A DNA stretch of 64,000 nucleotides from Ammoniphilus sp. YIM 78166. GTDB taxonomy: Bacteria > Bacillota > Bacilli > Aneurinibacillales > RAOX-1. Numbering within the stretch: the first letter of the stretch is position 1; each line of letters begins with the position of its first letter. The stretch spans positions 930,001-994,000 of the forward strand of contig NZ_SDLR01000003.1 of NCBI RefSeq assembly GCF_004522215.1, read 5' to 3'. The notes beneath the pieces were generated by a model, which saw nothing but the letters and a program-made list of their open reading frames with translations, was not told the DNA's origin and ran no database searches. Below, piece after piece: positions 25,860-34,158 of the stretch. The translations under genes were made by a program, and so were the position numbers.

Positions 25860-26630
25860 ATGAGAAGCAGATGGTTATGTCTTATTTACCTTTGTTCCAT
25901 TGTCATCAGCATGGGAATAAGCAACTCCCAAGCCTCGGCAAAAGGAACTACTATTTTAGTTGACGGAAAATCTGTACCGTCCATTCAAGTTAATCAAGAA
26001 GGTCGAATCTCAGTCTCACCGGTTTTTTTCCAACGCATTGGCGTATCTGTAGATTGGAGCTCAAAAGATCTCACGTTTCAATTAAAGGAGGGTGAAGTTG
26101 AGTTGACGATCTTACCTGGAGATATTTCTTCAGAAGGTTATATACCGTTGAGGTATGTAGCAGAACAATTGGGTATGGAAGTTACCTATGACGCTCCTAC
26201 CTCCTCCGTACATATCCTGACGGGCCGGACCGTAAACGATCAAGCGACTAAAAACACGGAAATCTTTTGGTTATATCAATTAACTGAGGCAGAAGCAGGC
26301 GGGGAGAGTTATGAAGGGAAGGTCGCTGTTGCGGCAACGGTCTTGAACCGAGTAAAGAATTCCGATTATCCTAACACAATTAAAGACGTTATCTTCCAAG
26401 TCATCCCCATACAGGGTGTAGACTATTACCAGTTCTCTCCTGTTAAGGATGAGCGCATTTATTCCGTAGTGCCAAGCAACGATACCATTGCAGCGGTAAA
26501 TGATGCTCTTAAAGGCTCTGATCCTTCAAAGGGTTCTATCGTTTTCTTTAATCCTAAGAAAACCTCTAACGAGTGGGTAAGAAAGCAGCCTGTCAAAAGC
26601 ATCATAGGAAACCATGTGTTTGCAGGATGA
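25860..26630 (+). CDS. SleB-type cell wall hydrolase with copper-amine-oxidase-like stalk domain
   Basis: A 256-residue exported protein with a signal peptide cleaved near SQASA. Residues of about 33-120 form a stalk domain of the copper amine oxidase N-terminal type (ILVDGKSVPSIQVN, YIPLRYVAEQLGMEVTYD). A hydrolase-2/SleB catalytic domain follows, from about 138 to the end, with LTEAEAGGESYEGKVAVAATVLNRV. The Glu in TEAEA is the likely catalytic residue. SleB-type lytic transglycosylases act on spore cortex or peptidoglycan. GAAAGGGG precedes the ATG. It is monocistronic. Confidence 0.88.
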   Translation: MRSRWLCLIYLCSIVISMGISNSQASAKGTTILVDGKSVPSIQVNQEGRISVSPVFFQRIGVSVDWSSKDLTFQLKEGEVELTILPGDISSEGYIPLRYVAEQLGMEVTYDAPTSSVHILTGRTVNDQATKNTEIFWLYQLTEAEAGGESYEGKVAVAATVLNRVKNSDYPNTIKDVIFQVIPIQGVDYYQFSPVKDERIYSVVPSNDTIAAVNDALKGSDPSKGSIVFFNPKKTSNEWVRKQPVKSIIGNHVFAG

Positions 26631-26652
26631 TATTCGACGTGGTTCATAAGCA

Positions 26653-26686
26653 AAAGGGTGTCCCAATTTTGGGGCACCCTTTCTAT
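26653..26686. terminator. Terminator between convergent genes
   Basis: AAAGGGTGTCCC pairs with GGGGCACCCTTT across a six-base loop. A T-rich tail lies on each side. Confidence 0.7.
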
Positions 26687-26692
26687 TGCATA

Positions 26693-27853
26693 TTATTTAC
26701 CGTCTTTAATTGCCAGGAGCTTCTGTCTAAGCTCACTGCCCATGGTAGCCAGCTCACCCTCAGCAGCCCGCCTCTTGAGGCGACCTTCTTCTTGGATCCT
26801 GAGTGTTTCCTCAAAAGTAGTAAGAATGGACTCTTGGGTTTTCTTTAAGGTCTCGATATCCACTAAGCCTCGCTCGTTTTCCTTCGCAGTTTCGATGGTG
26901 TTGGTTTTGAGCATTTCAGCATTTTTTAAGAGGAGTTCGTTTGTCGTTTTAGAAACTTGCTTCTGAGCTTCTACCGCATGGCGTTGGCGGATAAGGGTCA
27001 GCGCTATGGCCATCTGATTTTTCCACAACGGAATGGCTGTCATAATGGACGATTGAATTTTCTCGACTAAAGCTTGATTGGTGTGTTGAATGAGTCGGAT
27101 TTGCGGTGCGCTCTGGATTGTGATTTCGCGGCTTAGCTTCAAATCGTGAAGCCTTTTGTCCAGACGATCCGCAAATTGCATCATGTCGTTCACTTCCTGG
27201 ACTTTCATTTGATCATTGGAAGCTTCAGCTTGTTTTTTTAATTCCGGGATGGTTTTCTGGTACAGCTGGTCAAGCTTCAGTTCCCCCGCTGCGATATAAA
27301 TGTTTAAGGCATGGAAATACTCTTTGTTGTGTTCGAATAGTTTTTCTAGCATGTCAATGTCCGATAAAAGCGCGTTCTTGCTTCGGTCCAGCTTCACGCT
27401 AATCCGTTCAATCTGTGCTCCGGTTTTTTGATATTTAGACAAAACTTCTTGTATAGAGCTCGACATCTTACCAAAAAACCGGGAAAGCAACGAGCGTTTT
27501 TCAGGTTTGAGTTCATCGGCGTTGACCTCTTTAAACTTTTTCATCAGTTCGTCGATGATTTCCCCAATCTCGCCCAGGTCCTTTTTCTGAACATGCTCTA
27601 GCATCGAATCCGAGAAAGATAAGAGCTTGGATTGAGCCGACGCACCATAGGTGATCATGGCTTGATGGTTAGCCGGATCAATCTGATCGGCTAGCTGGTA
27701 AGCTTTTATTCGGTTCTCTTCGGGTAGTACATCGATCAATCGAGTCGGCTGAGGATTCTGATGGGTCGTAACTTCCTGCTTCAGTGGCTGGAGGCTGGCA
27801 AACGGGTCAGCTAATAAATCATCCATTACATTCGATGGCTTTTTTTCGTTCAT
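26693..27853 (-). CDS. TelA family toxic anion/tellurite resistance protein
   Basis: A 386-residue, mostly helical cytoplasmic protein of the TelA (YceH-like) family. The signature region covers residues of about 120-345, with LDRSKNALLSDIDMLEKLFEHNKEYF and IRLIQHTNQALVEKIQSSIMTAIPLWKNQMAIALTL as its conserved core. The family is linked to tellurite, antibiotic and membrane-stress resistance without a defined biochemical role. It overlaps the XpaC-like gene by four bases (ATGA), a pairing commonly conserved in Bacillales. Confidence 0.9.
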   Translation of the reverse strand: MNEKKPSNVMDDLLADPFASLQPLKQEVTTHQNPQPTRLIDVLPEENRIKAYQLADQIDPANHQAMITYGASAQSKLLSFSDSMLEHVQKKDLGEIGEIIDELMKKFKEVNADELKPEKRSLLSRFFGKMSSSIQEVLSKYQKTGAQIERISVKLDRSKNALLSDIDMLEKLFEHNKEYFHALNIYIAAGELKLDQLYQKTIPELKKQAEASNDQMKVQEVNDMMQFADRLDKRLHDLKLSREITIQSAPQIRLIQHTNQALVEKIQSSIMTAIPLWKNQMAIALTLIRQRHAVEAQKQVSKTTNELLLKNAEMLKTNTIETAKENERGLVDIETLKKTQESILTTFEETLRIQEEGRLKRRAAEGELATMGSELRQKLLAIKDGK

Positions 27854-28530
27854 TTGACTTTCCCACTTTCATCCATTATTCGCTTCGCAACATCCAATTC
27901 AAACTGAAGGTGATCCATATCCTTAGAAAGCATCTGGTATAAGTCTTTTTCAATCAGTTGATTGAGCTCATCTAAGGTACGGCGGGTTTCTAGCAGCGCT
28001 TGCTCCATTTCCGGGTTCCGTCTCGGCTGGGAAGCCAGAAGCACGTATTTTTCCGAGAGCTCAAGGGCTGAATCGAGATGAGAAAAGTAAAAGGACTCGG
28101 CTAAATAAAACCGCTTCGGCTCTTTTTTAATCATGCTTTGAATCTTTCTTGTCACGCGTATCAACTGGATACGCTGAGTAAAAGAAGGGATATGTCGTAT
28201 GGATAAGAGCGCTTTATTTAATCGAAATATTTTCCGCTTCGCTTCTTGTAGGTTCTTGGCAATGTAGTTGTATTCCTTCCTTGATAAGCGATGCTTCTTA
28301 AGGAAGCGATGCTTCCCATATATGGCGCTTAATCCATACGCAGCCAATCCTCCACCTAGGGAGATGGCCGTTGAGTTCCAGAAGGATTGTTCAAAGGCAA
28401 AAAAGCTTATTAGCCACGCAAGAGAGGCTACAGGTACGGCTAGGAATAAGCGAACAAAAAAAGACAGCATTGAGTTCACATCAATCGACTCCCTATCTGA
28501 AATTCCTATCTTCCTATACGGATCAATCAT
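27850..28530 (-). CDS. XpaC-like protein
   Basis: A 226-residue protein with two adjacent membrane helices near residues 24-66 (MLSFFVRLFLAVPVASLAWL and FWNSTAISLGGGLAAYGLSAI), followed by a cytoplasmic helical region. This organisation and its four-base overlap with the telA-like gene identify it as an XpaC homologue. The family was named for a 5-bromo-4-chloroindolyl phosphate phenotype, and a catalytic role is not established. The two proteins likely act together at the membrane. Confidence 0.82.
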   Translation of the reverse strand: MIDPYRKIGISDRESIDVNSMLSFFVRLFLAVPVASLAWLISFFAFEQSFWNSTAISLGGGLAAYGLSAIYGKHRFLKKHRLSRKEYNYIAKNLQEAKRKIFRLNKALLSIRHIPSFTQRIQLIRVTRKIQSMIKKEPKRFYLAESFYFSHLDSALELSEKYVLLASQPRRNPEMEQALLETRRTLDELNQLIEKDLYQMLSKDMDHLQFELDVAKRIMDESGKVK

Positions 28531-28554
28531 AGCATAGTTTCAATTCAATTTCTC

Positions 28555-28590
28555 ATCGACAAAATTCGGGGAGTGACAGGCACTCATATA
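28555..28590 (+). repeat. Dispersed repeat, copy 1
   Basis: This copy reads ATCGACAAAATTCGGGGA followed by GTGACAGGCACTCATAT, a slightly diverged version of the element at 54661 and 63542. It lies in the leader region of the XpaC-like gene and just beyond the aspartase terminator. Confidence 0.85.
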
Positions 28591-28618
28591 AAAGGGATAG
28601 ACTCTATGAGCCTATCCC
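28591..28618 (-). terminator. Hairpin after the aspartase gene
   Basis: GGGATAG pairs with CTATCCC around an 11-base loop. The T run on the minus strand is short. Confidence 0.6.
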
Positions 28619-28626
28619 CCTGTGTC

Positions 28627-30048
28627 TTATCTATTTAGTAAATCAGAACCCGCTATGCCTGGATAGGTCATCTCGTAAGGATCAAGGATGAGATTAAGCT
28701 CTTCCTCAGTTAGGACGTTATGCATCAAACACAGCTCCCTTACAGAGAGACCGGTTTGGATCGCTTCACGTGCAATTCTTGCTGCTGTCTCGTAGCCTAA
28801 ATGCGGATTCAAAGCTGTAATGATGCCCACGCTTTTCTCTACATATTCACGGCATCGTTCTACGTTAGCTTCAATACCCTCTAAACAATAGGTTCTAAAT
28901 ACTTTAAAGCCCTGATTCATAATGCTCAGCGACTGAATTAAGTTAAAGAACAAGACCGGCTCCATGACATTAAGCTCGAGCTGTCCAGCTTCTGCTGCTA
29001 GGCAAATCGTATGATCATTGCCCATGACTTGGAATGCAATCTGATTAATGACCTCAGCCATGACTGGGTTCACTTTTCCTGGCATGATAGAGGATCCCGG
29101 CTGTCTGGCTGGAAGCGAAATTTCCCCTAAGCCTGAACGCGGGCCTGATGCCATCAATCGCAGATCGTTGGCAATCTTAGACATATTAATCATACATACC
29201 TTTAGGGATGCCGAAACCTCAGCATATACATCTGTATTTTGCGTCGCATCCACCAAGTCCTCAGCCGTAACTAAAGGAAACCCACTTGTTTCAGCAAGCA
29301 GCTCAACCACTTGCTGAATATAGCGAGGATCGGCGTTTAGCCCTGTGCCTACTGCGGTTGCTCCCATATTGACTTCGAACAAGGATTCGCGGGTACGTTT
29401 AATTCTCTTGATATCTCGCCCCAAGGCTCTGCTATAAGCTTCAAACTCCTGACCAAGACGGATCGGCACTGCATCCTGCAAATGGGTACGACCCATTTTG
29501 ATTACTGGATCAAATTCTTTGGCCTTTTGCAAAAACGTCGCATGGAGCTCTTCCATCGTCGAAATCAATTGCTGTAACAAGGACAAGAGGGCAATTCTCA
29601 CCGCAGTCGGGAAAGCATCATTGGTAGACTGGGACATATTAACATGCGTATTGGGGCTGAGTTTAAAATAATCTCCCTTGGTTTCACCTAGCAATTCAAG
29701 GGCGCGGTTGGCGATGACTTCATTGGCATTCATGTTAATCGAAGTCCCAGCCCCACCCTGGATCGGATCGACGATAAATTGATCATGCCATTTGCCCTTA
29801 ATGATTTCATCAGCGGCTTCCACTATAACTTGTCCCAAACGTGGGTTAAGCCTAGAAACTTCAATATTGGCAATAGCCGCAGATTTTTTCACCATGGCCA
29901 ATGCTTTTATTAACTCTCCATGTATTCTATAGCCTGTAATGGGGAAGTTCTCCACTGCACGTAGCGTTTGAATTCCATAATAGGCGTCGTGCGGAACTTC
30001 CTTCTCCCCCAAAAAGTCTTTCTCTATTCTAACTAAATCCTTGATCAT
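28627..30048 (-). CDS. aspA: Aspartate ammonia-lyase
   Basis: Aspartase deaminates L-aspartate to fumarate and ammonia. The 473-residue length matches the family. The fumarase/aspartase signature GSSIMPGKVNPVMAEVINQ is present near residues 320-338, with the catalytic Ser of its flexible loop. NMSQSTNDAFPTAVRIA and GRTHLQDAVPIRLGQEF provide the substrate-binding blocks. AAAGGGGAAAACACA lies before the ATG. The product fumarate feeds the TCA cycle. No asparaginase or transporter is adjacent. Confidence 0.95.
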   Translation of the reverse strand: MIKDLVRIEKDFLGEKEVPHDAYYGIQTLRAVENFPITGYRIHGELIKALAMVKKSAAIANIEVSRLNPRLGQVIVEAADEIIKGKWHDQFIVDPIQGGAGTSINMNANEVIANRALELLGETKGDYFKLSPNTHVNMSQSTNDAFPTAVRIALLSLLQQLISTMEELHATFLQKAKEFDPVIKMGRTHLQDAVPIRLGQEFEAYSRALGRDIKRIKRTRESLFEVNMGATAVGTGLNADPRYIQQVVELLAETSGFPLVTAEDLVDATQNTDVYAEVSASLKVCMINMSKIANDLRLMASGPRSGLGEISLPARQPGSSIMPGKVNPVMAEVINQIAFQVMGNDHTICLAAEAGQLELNVMEPVLFFNLIQSLSIMNQGFKVFRTYCLEGIEANVERCREYVEKSVGIITALNPHLGYETAARIAREAIQTGLSVRELCLMHNVLTEEELNLILDPYEMTYPGIAGSDLLNR

Positions 30049-30225
30049 TGTGTTTTCCCCTTTGTAAGTGCTTTCCTTCGCTATCTATTCTACAATAGAT
30101 TACCCGTTTGTGGAAATAATCTAATTGAAATTAATTGGTACTTCTATGCAATTACGTGCAACCTATATCTAACCCTATTCGTCGGAATTAATAACAAAAA
30201 AAACAAATTAAGAAGGAGCTTGATT

Positions 30226-30939
30226 ATGAACTATCGATGGTTTCTACCCCTATCCATTGTCATTCTGACCCTAATGATCACACCGTTTCTTTCCGCCTCT
30301 GCGACCGAGAAAGCAGAAAAAAATACGATTAGCGTTACTGGAAAAGGAGAAATTCTCATTCAACCCGATGTGGCTTATGTTCGATTAGGTCTAGTAACCC
30401 AAGGAAGCACCGCTACAGAAGCCCAGAAGAGTAATGCGGACACTTTTACCCAAATCCAAAAAGCACTAATGGAACAAGGTCTAAAGCCCGAAGACATGAA
30501 AACCGTCCAATTCTCCACCTTCCCCAATTATCAATGGGAAAAGGACAAGCAAGTCCTGAAAGGTTACCAAACCCAGCATATTCTATTAGTCACCTATCGC
30601 GATATTAACCGTGTAGGGCAGCTATTAGATGCAGTCACTCAAGCTGGAGCCAATCAAATTGAAGGCGTTCAATACGGGGCAGAAAAGCAAGAAGAATATG
30701 AGATTCAAGTACTACACAAAGCCATGGACCATGCCCGAAGAAAGGCAGATGCTCTGGCAGCCCAAACAGGCAAAAAAGTCACAGGAGTGCTTCATATCTC
30801 GGAGCCCGGCACGGCTAGCCCACTCATCTTTCGAGGCCATGAGCTAGCAGAAGCTAAGGCTATGGATACTGCCTCAACCGTAATTTCTCCTGGAGAATTG
30901 AAGATTGAAGCCCAGGTACAAGTCGTATACGAATTTTAA
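30226..30939 (+). CDS. Secreted SIMPL (DUF541) domain protein
   Basis: About 237 residues from the ATG at 30226, with AGAAGGAGC before it. A signal peptide (MNYRWFLPLSIVILTLMITPFLSASA) leads to a SIMPL/DUF541 domain. Its blocks ISVTGKGEILIQPDVAYVRLGL and YQTQHILLVTYRDINRVGQLLDAV are typical. These proteins form oligomers at the cell surface or periplasm and are linked to oxidative and envelope stress. The exact function is not known. It is monocistronic with its own terminator. Confidence 0.88.
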   Translation: MNYRWFLPLSIVILTLMITPFLSASATEKAEKNTISVTGKGEILIQPDVAYVRLGLVTQGSTATEAQKSNADTFTQIQKALMEQGLKPEDMKTVQFSTFPNYQWEKDKQVLKGYQTQHILLVTYRDINRVGQLLDAVTQAGANQIEGVQYGAEKQEEYEIQVLHKAMDHARRKADALAAQTGKKVTGVLHISEPGTASPLIFRGHELAEAKAMDTASTVISPGELKIEAQVQVVYEF

Positions 30940-30952
30940 ACGTTAACTAGAA

Positions 30953-30986
30953 GAAGGCTGACCTTAGGGGATCAGCCTTCCTTTTA
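30953..30986 (+). terminator. Intrinsic terminator after the SIMPL gene
   Basis: GAAGGCTGA pairs with TCAGCCTTC and is followed by CTTTTATTTTT. It converges with the small CxxH/CxxC gene. Confidence 0.8.
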
Positions 30987-30989
30987 TTT

Positions 30990-31145
30990 TTATCTAGCAG
31001 CTCTCATCGTACTGCTCTGAAATAGTTTGTATTTAGCCTTTTCCTTGCAAAAGTGACAGAAGGTTTCTGCATACGTCACTTTCTTAATATGTGGAAAAAT
31101 GGAAAAATCCAGTCCTTTTTTAACATGATCTTTACACGTAAACAT
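30990..31145 (-). CDS. CxxH/CxxC small protein, YyzF-like, 51 residues
   Basis: This short gene encodes 51 residues. It has a CKDH motif at residues 4-7 and a CHFC motif at 30-33, giving a putative zinc-binding CxxH...CxxC site. The spacing HVKKGLDFSIFPHIKKV matches the YyzF/BA_5709 family of tiny proteins. AAAGGGGTGAGGGG precedes the ATG. The function of the family is unknown. Confidence 0.75.
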   Translation of the reverse strand: MFTCKDHVKKGLDFSIFPHIKKVTYAETFCHFCKEKAKYKLFQSSTMRAAR

Positions 31146-31308
31146 GTCCCCTCACCCCTTTAGGTATATTGTATACCAAAAGTCCATTCCGTACAATCAG
31201 ATTTTTTTTTACAACTTATCCTTGAACAATTGTATATGGACTTCTCGCCTTTTCCGGTTGTAAGATGAGATTGCAATATATCACATCTTTTGGAAGAAGG
31301 GGCTGTCG

Positions 31309-32199
31309 ATGCTTCGTTCTTATTTTTGGCTTTTTTTCTGTGTTTCCTTGTGGGGAAGTAACTTCGTTTTTGGATCTATTCTTGTACAGGAATTTCCACC
31401 ACTTCTGCTGGCAGCATTCCGGCTCATTGTAACAACGGTATTTTTGTTGGGTTATGCTTATTTCACTCATCGATTCGTTAAAATTACCATGCAGGAAGTC
31501 AAGCTATTATTACTGTTAGGGCTTGTAGGAACTTTGTTTAACCAAGTTGCGTTTTTTAACGGGTTAAAATTAACTGACGCTACAACAGCAGCCCTCATCC
31601 TATCGTTAACTCCGATAACAACAGCCTTTCTTGCTTCTATCTTCTTGCGTGAGGCTCTCACAAGAAAGATGATTCTAGGCTCCCTGGTAGCCGTGATCGG
31701 TGTTTTCTTTGTCGTTGGAAAAGGAGGCGGAATTGAGCTTAATGCCGGTGTGTTTTTTATCTTTCTGGCGATGCTTACCTTCTCCTGCTCGATTATTATT
31801 GTCAGGAAATTATCGGATCGCCTTGACCCGTTTACCATTACGGTCTATGCCACAGCAACGGGTTCGATCATGCTCATCCCCGTAGCTTTTCTTTCCGAAC
31901 CCATAACCGGTGCAAGTCATCCCTTATGGGCATGGCTTCTCCTCATTGCTTCAGCTATCGTGATGCAGGGCATATGCGCTCTCATTTGGAACGGTCAACT
32001 AAAAAAGGTCGGTGCAGGGAAAGCCTCCATCTTCCTGAACCTCCAACCTTTTGCCGCCATGGTTTCCGGTTTCTTTCTGCTTGGGACACAGGTTACAGTT
32101 TCTCAACTCATCGGCTCAACTTTAATTATCGGCGGTGTCATCATGGCCACGATTCAAGTTGGAAATCTAAAATCAGGAAGAATTTCAAAAGCAAGCTGA
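31309..32199 (+). CDS. EamA/DMT family metabolite exporter (second of three)
   Basis: A 296-residue transporter with ten predicted helices in two EamA repeats. WGSNFVFGSILVQEFPPLLLAAFRL (about residues 15-39) opens the first, and SLTPITTAFLASIFLREALTRK (about 97-118) closes it. AAGAAGGGG precedes the ATG. It is monocistronic and ends at a strong terminator. The substrate is unknown. Confidence 0.88.
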   Translation: MLRSYFWLFFCVSLWGSNFVFGSILVQEFPPLLLAAFRLIVTTVFLLGYAYFTHRFVKITMQEVKLLLLLGLVGTLFNQVAFFNGLKLTDATTAALILSLTPITTAFLASIFLREALTRKMILGSLVAVIGVFFVVGKGGGIELNAGVFFIFLAMLTFSCSIIIVRKLSDRLDPFTITVYATATGSIMLIPVAFLSEPITGASHPLWAWLLLIASAIVMQGICALIWNGQLKKVGAGKASIFLNLQPFAAMVSGFFLLGTQVTVSQLIGSTLIIGGVIMATIQVGNLKSGRISKAS

Positions 32200-32202
32200 T
32201 AA

Positions 32203-32239
32203 AAAGAGGTGCCTAAATTTTTTAGGCACCTCTTTTTTG
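32203..32239 (+). terminator. Intrinsic terminator after the DMT exporter
   Basis: AAAGAGGTGCCTA pairs with TAGGCACCTCTTT and is followed by TTTT. Confidence 0.85.
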
Positions 32240-32261
32240 TCGGATGAGGCCGGGGAGGCGG

Positions 32262-32505
32262 AATAAGCGGAGGGTGTTCCGGTTATTTGGCTGAACGGGT
32301 GCTAAAATGGCTAAATAACCGGAGTCCGTTCCGGTTATTGGACTTCAGAGCCCCCAAATGACCCATCTAAATGTTAACTAACCGGAATCACGTCCGACTA
32401 ATTTGCCCATTTTGAGACACTTTACCGGAAATAACCGGAATCAGCTCCGATTTATTGTCTGAGGGCTTCATTTGCCCCATTAACCGGAGTCCACAATTTA
32501 GATCA
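32262..32505. repeat. Tandem array of about five diverged 50-60-bp units built on TAACCGGARTC
   Basis: The core TAACCGGARTCnnnTCCGNTTATT recurs at about 32262, 32314, 32378, 32431 and 32480, with spacings of 52, 64, 53 and 49 bases. Each unit contains its own short inverted repeat (CCGGA...TCCGG). The first and last copies are incomplete. The units contain no open frame with a ribosome site. Confidence 0.8.
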
Positions 32506-33018
32506 AAGAGGGTTTCCCAAAAGCCTAGCTTTTAAGGGAACGCCCTTTTTTTGCATAAAAAAACAAGAATGCGTTCTCTTGTTAAAATTAAGTCACCAGA
32601 ACACAATTATCCAGAAAGGAACGATTTTCTTATGTATGCCCTATGATGAAGAGCTTGATGAGTGGATTTGCGCCAACCAGAAGAGACTTACCTTCCAAAG
32701 AGGCCTATCCAAAAATACCACGGATCTAGTAATCTCCTCAAGTGGGATAGACACACCCAAAAGAGCCTCAAAAAAGAGGCTTAGAGGTGGGCTAATACCC
32801 TAAACAAAAATAAATTCAATCCAACAATATCCAATAAATGGAATGGAAAAGAAAGAGAGTGTCCCTAAAGGTCGGTAAAACCGACCCTATGGATTACCCT
32901 CTTTTTCTATTGTTAAATAATCCCTTATAAATCTTAACATCGAATTTACTTAGGGTTTATACTCTTCTTTCATAATTGTAATAAGAATGAAAATGAAGAA
33001 CCAACATAGGGGGTTATC
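32505..33018. other. Mostly non-coding stretch with three hairpins and one doubtful short frame
   Basis: GGGTTTCCC...GGGAACGCCC at about 32511-32546 is a hairpin ending in a T run. ACAAGAATGC...TCTTGT follows at about 32564-32584. A third at about 32849-32917 has the core GGTCGGTAAAACCGACC and a TTTTT tail. A frame at 32579-32803 (TTG start, 74 codons) has no convincing ribosome site and is not called a gene. It could be a decayed remnant. Confidence 0.5.
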
Positions 33019-34158
33019 ATGAAAATTTCTTTATTTACGGATACCTTTTTTCCACAGATGAATGGCGTCTCGATGACCCTGAATCGATTAATCCACCACC
33101 TACAGCACAGGAATATCTCACACCAAGTATTTGTCCCTGAATTCGCTGAACAGGATTTATTTGCAAATAACATTCACCGCTTTTTTAGCCTTCCCTTCTA
33201 CCTTTATCCCGAATGCCGGATTGCACTGCCAAATCTTTTAGCTGTTCGCCAGCATCTTAATAGCTTTCAACCTGATCTGATCCATCTAGCCACCCCTTTT
33301 AACATGGGGCTATGCGGCCTTCATTATGGAAAAAAGTACGGAATTCCGCTCATTTCTTCTTATCACACTCATTTTGACCGTTATTTAGATTATTATCACT
33401 TGCGATTTGCTACGAACTGGATCTGGCGTTACCTACGCTGGTTTCATGAATCCACTGGGCTTACTCTTGTTCCATCCCAAGAAACCAAGGAACTACTAAG
33501 AAAACAGGGCTTTACTCGAATCGATCTGTGGAAACGCGGTGTGGATTCTGACTTATATCACCCAAAGAAAAGATCGAATGGATTGCGAGAACACTACCAG
33601 ATTGGTAATCGGCTCCTTGTGCTTTTTGTTGGAAGAATGGCACCTGAAAAAGACCTGGACATTTTATTAGAGGTTATGTGTCATTTACCGCAAGAGATCA
33701 AGGACAGGATACACTGGATGTTTGTTGGAGACGGTCCACTCCTAGCGAAATGGCAAGAATTTAACCTTCCGTATGCTACATTTACAGGATATTTAGAGGG
33801 AGAGCAATTGGCGAAAGTCTATGCGTCTGCAGACTTGTTTTTCTTCCCTTCATCTACAGAGACCTTCGGCAACGTTGTTTTGGAAGCGGCGGCATCGGGG
33901 ATCCCCGCCATCGGAGCAAATGCAGGCGGAGTTCAAGAAATCATTCAGGATGGAGCCACAGGGTTCTTGTGTCCTCCCCGAAATCCAGAAGCCTTCACCC
34001 AAGCCCTAGTTCAGTTCTTGGAGAAGCCAGCCCTTTTGCGTCAGATGGGTAAAGAAGCACGTCGTTATGCAACCACCCAATCCTGGGAGGCGATCTTCGA
34101 CAGACTTCTGCTTCAATATGAGCACGTCATCCATAATAAGAGGAGGAAGGTAGGATGA
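33019..34158 (+). CDS. GT4 family glycosyltransferase
   Basis: A 379-residue GT-B fold enzyme. The N-terminus MKISLFTDTFFPQMNGVSMTL is typical of the GT4 branch that includes SQD2-like and MgtA-like glycolipid synthases. LFVGRMAPEKDLDILLEVM (about 202-220) begins the nucleotide-sugar domain, and SSTETFGNVVLEAAASG (about 277-293) gives the EX7E motif. GGGGG precedes the ATG. Its stop overlaps the start of the UDP-glucose dehydrogenase gene by four bases, so the donor may be UDP-glucuronate. The acceptor, perhaps diacylglycerol, is inferred only from the family. Confidence 0.85.
   Translation: MKISLFTDTFFPQMNGVSMTLNRLIHHLQHRNISHQVFVPEFAEQDLFANNIHRFFSLPFYLYPECRIALPNLLAVRQHLNSFQPDLIHLATPFNMGLCGLHYGKKYGIPLISSYHTHFDRYLDYYHLRFATNWIWRYLRWFHESTGLTLVPSQETKELLRKQGFTRIDLWKRGVDSDLYHPKKRSNGLREHYQIGNRLLVLFVGRMAPEKDLDILLEVMCHLPQEIKDRIHWMFVGDGPLLAKWQEFNLPYATFTGYLEGEQLAKVYASADLFFFPSSTETFGNVVLEAAASGIPAIGANAGGVQEIIQDGATGFLCPPRNPEAFTQALVQFLEKPALLRQMGKEARRYATTQSWEAIFDRLLLQYEHVIHNKRRKVG

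Noticed and set aside
32262-32505. CRISPR array in the CCGG repeat region
   Set aside because: Units are diverged, spacing is unequal, and each unit has its own inverted repeat, unlike CRISPR repeats.
32579-32803. Small gene of 74 codons after the repeat array
   Set aside because: It has a TTG start without a good ribosome site, lies between hairpins, and shows no recognisable fold; a decayed remnant is possible.
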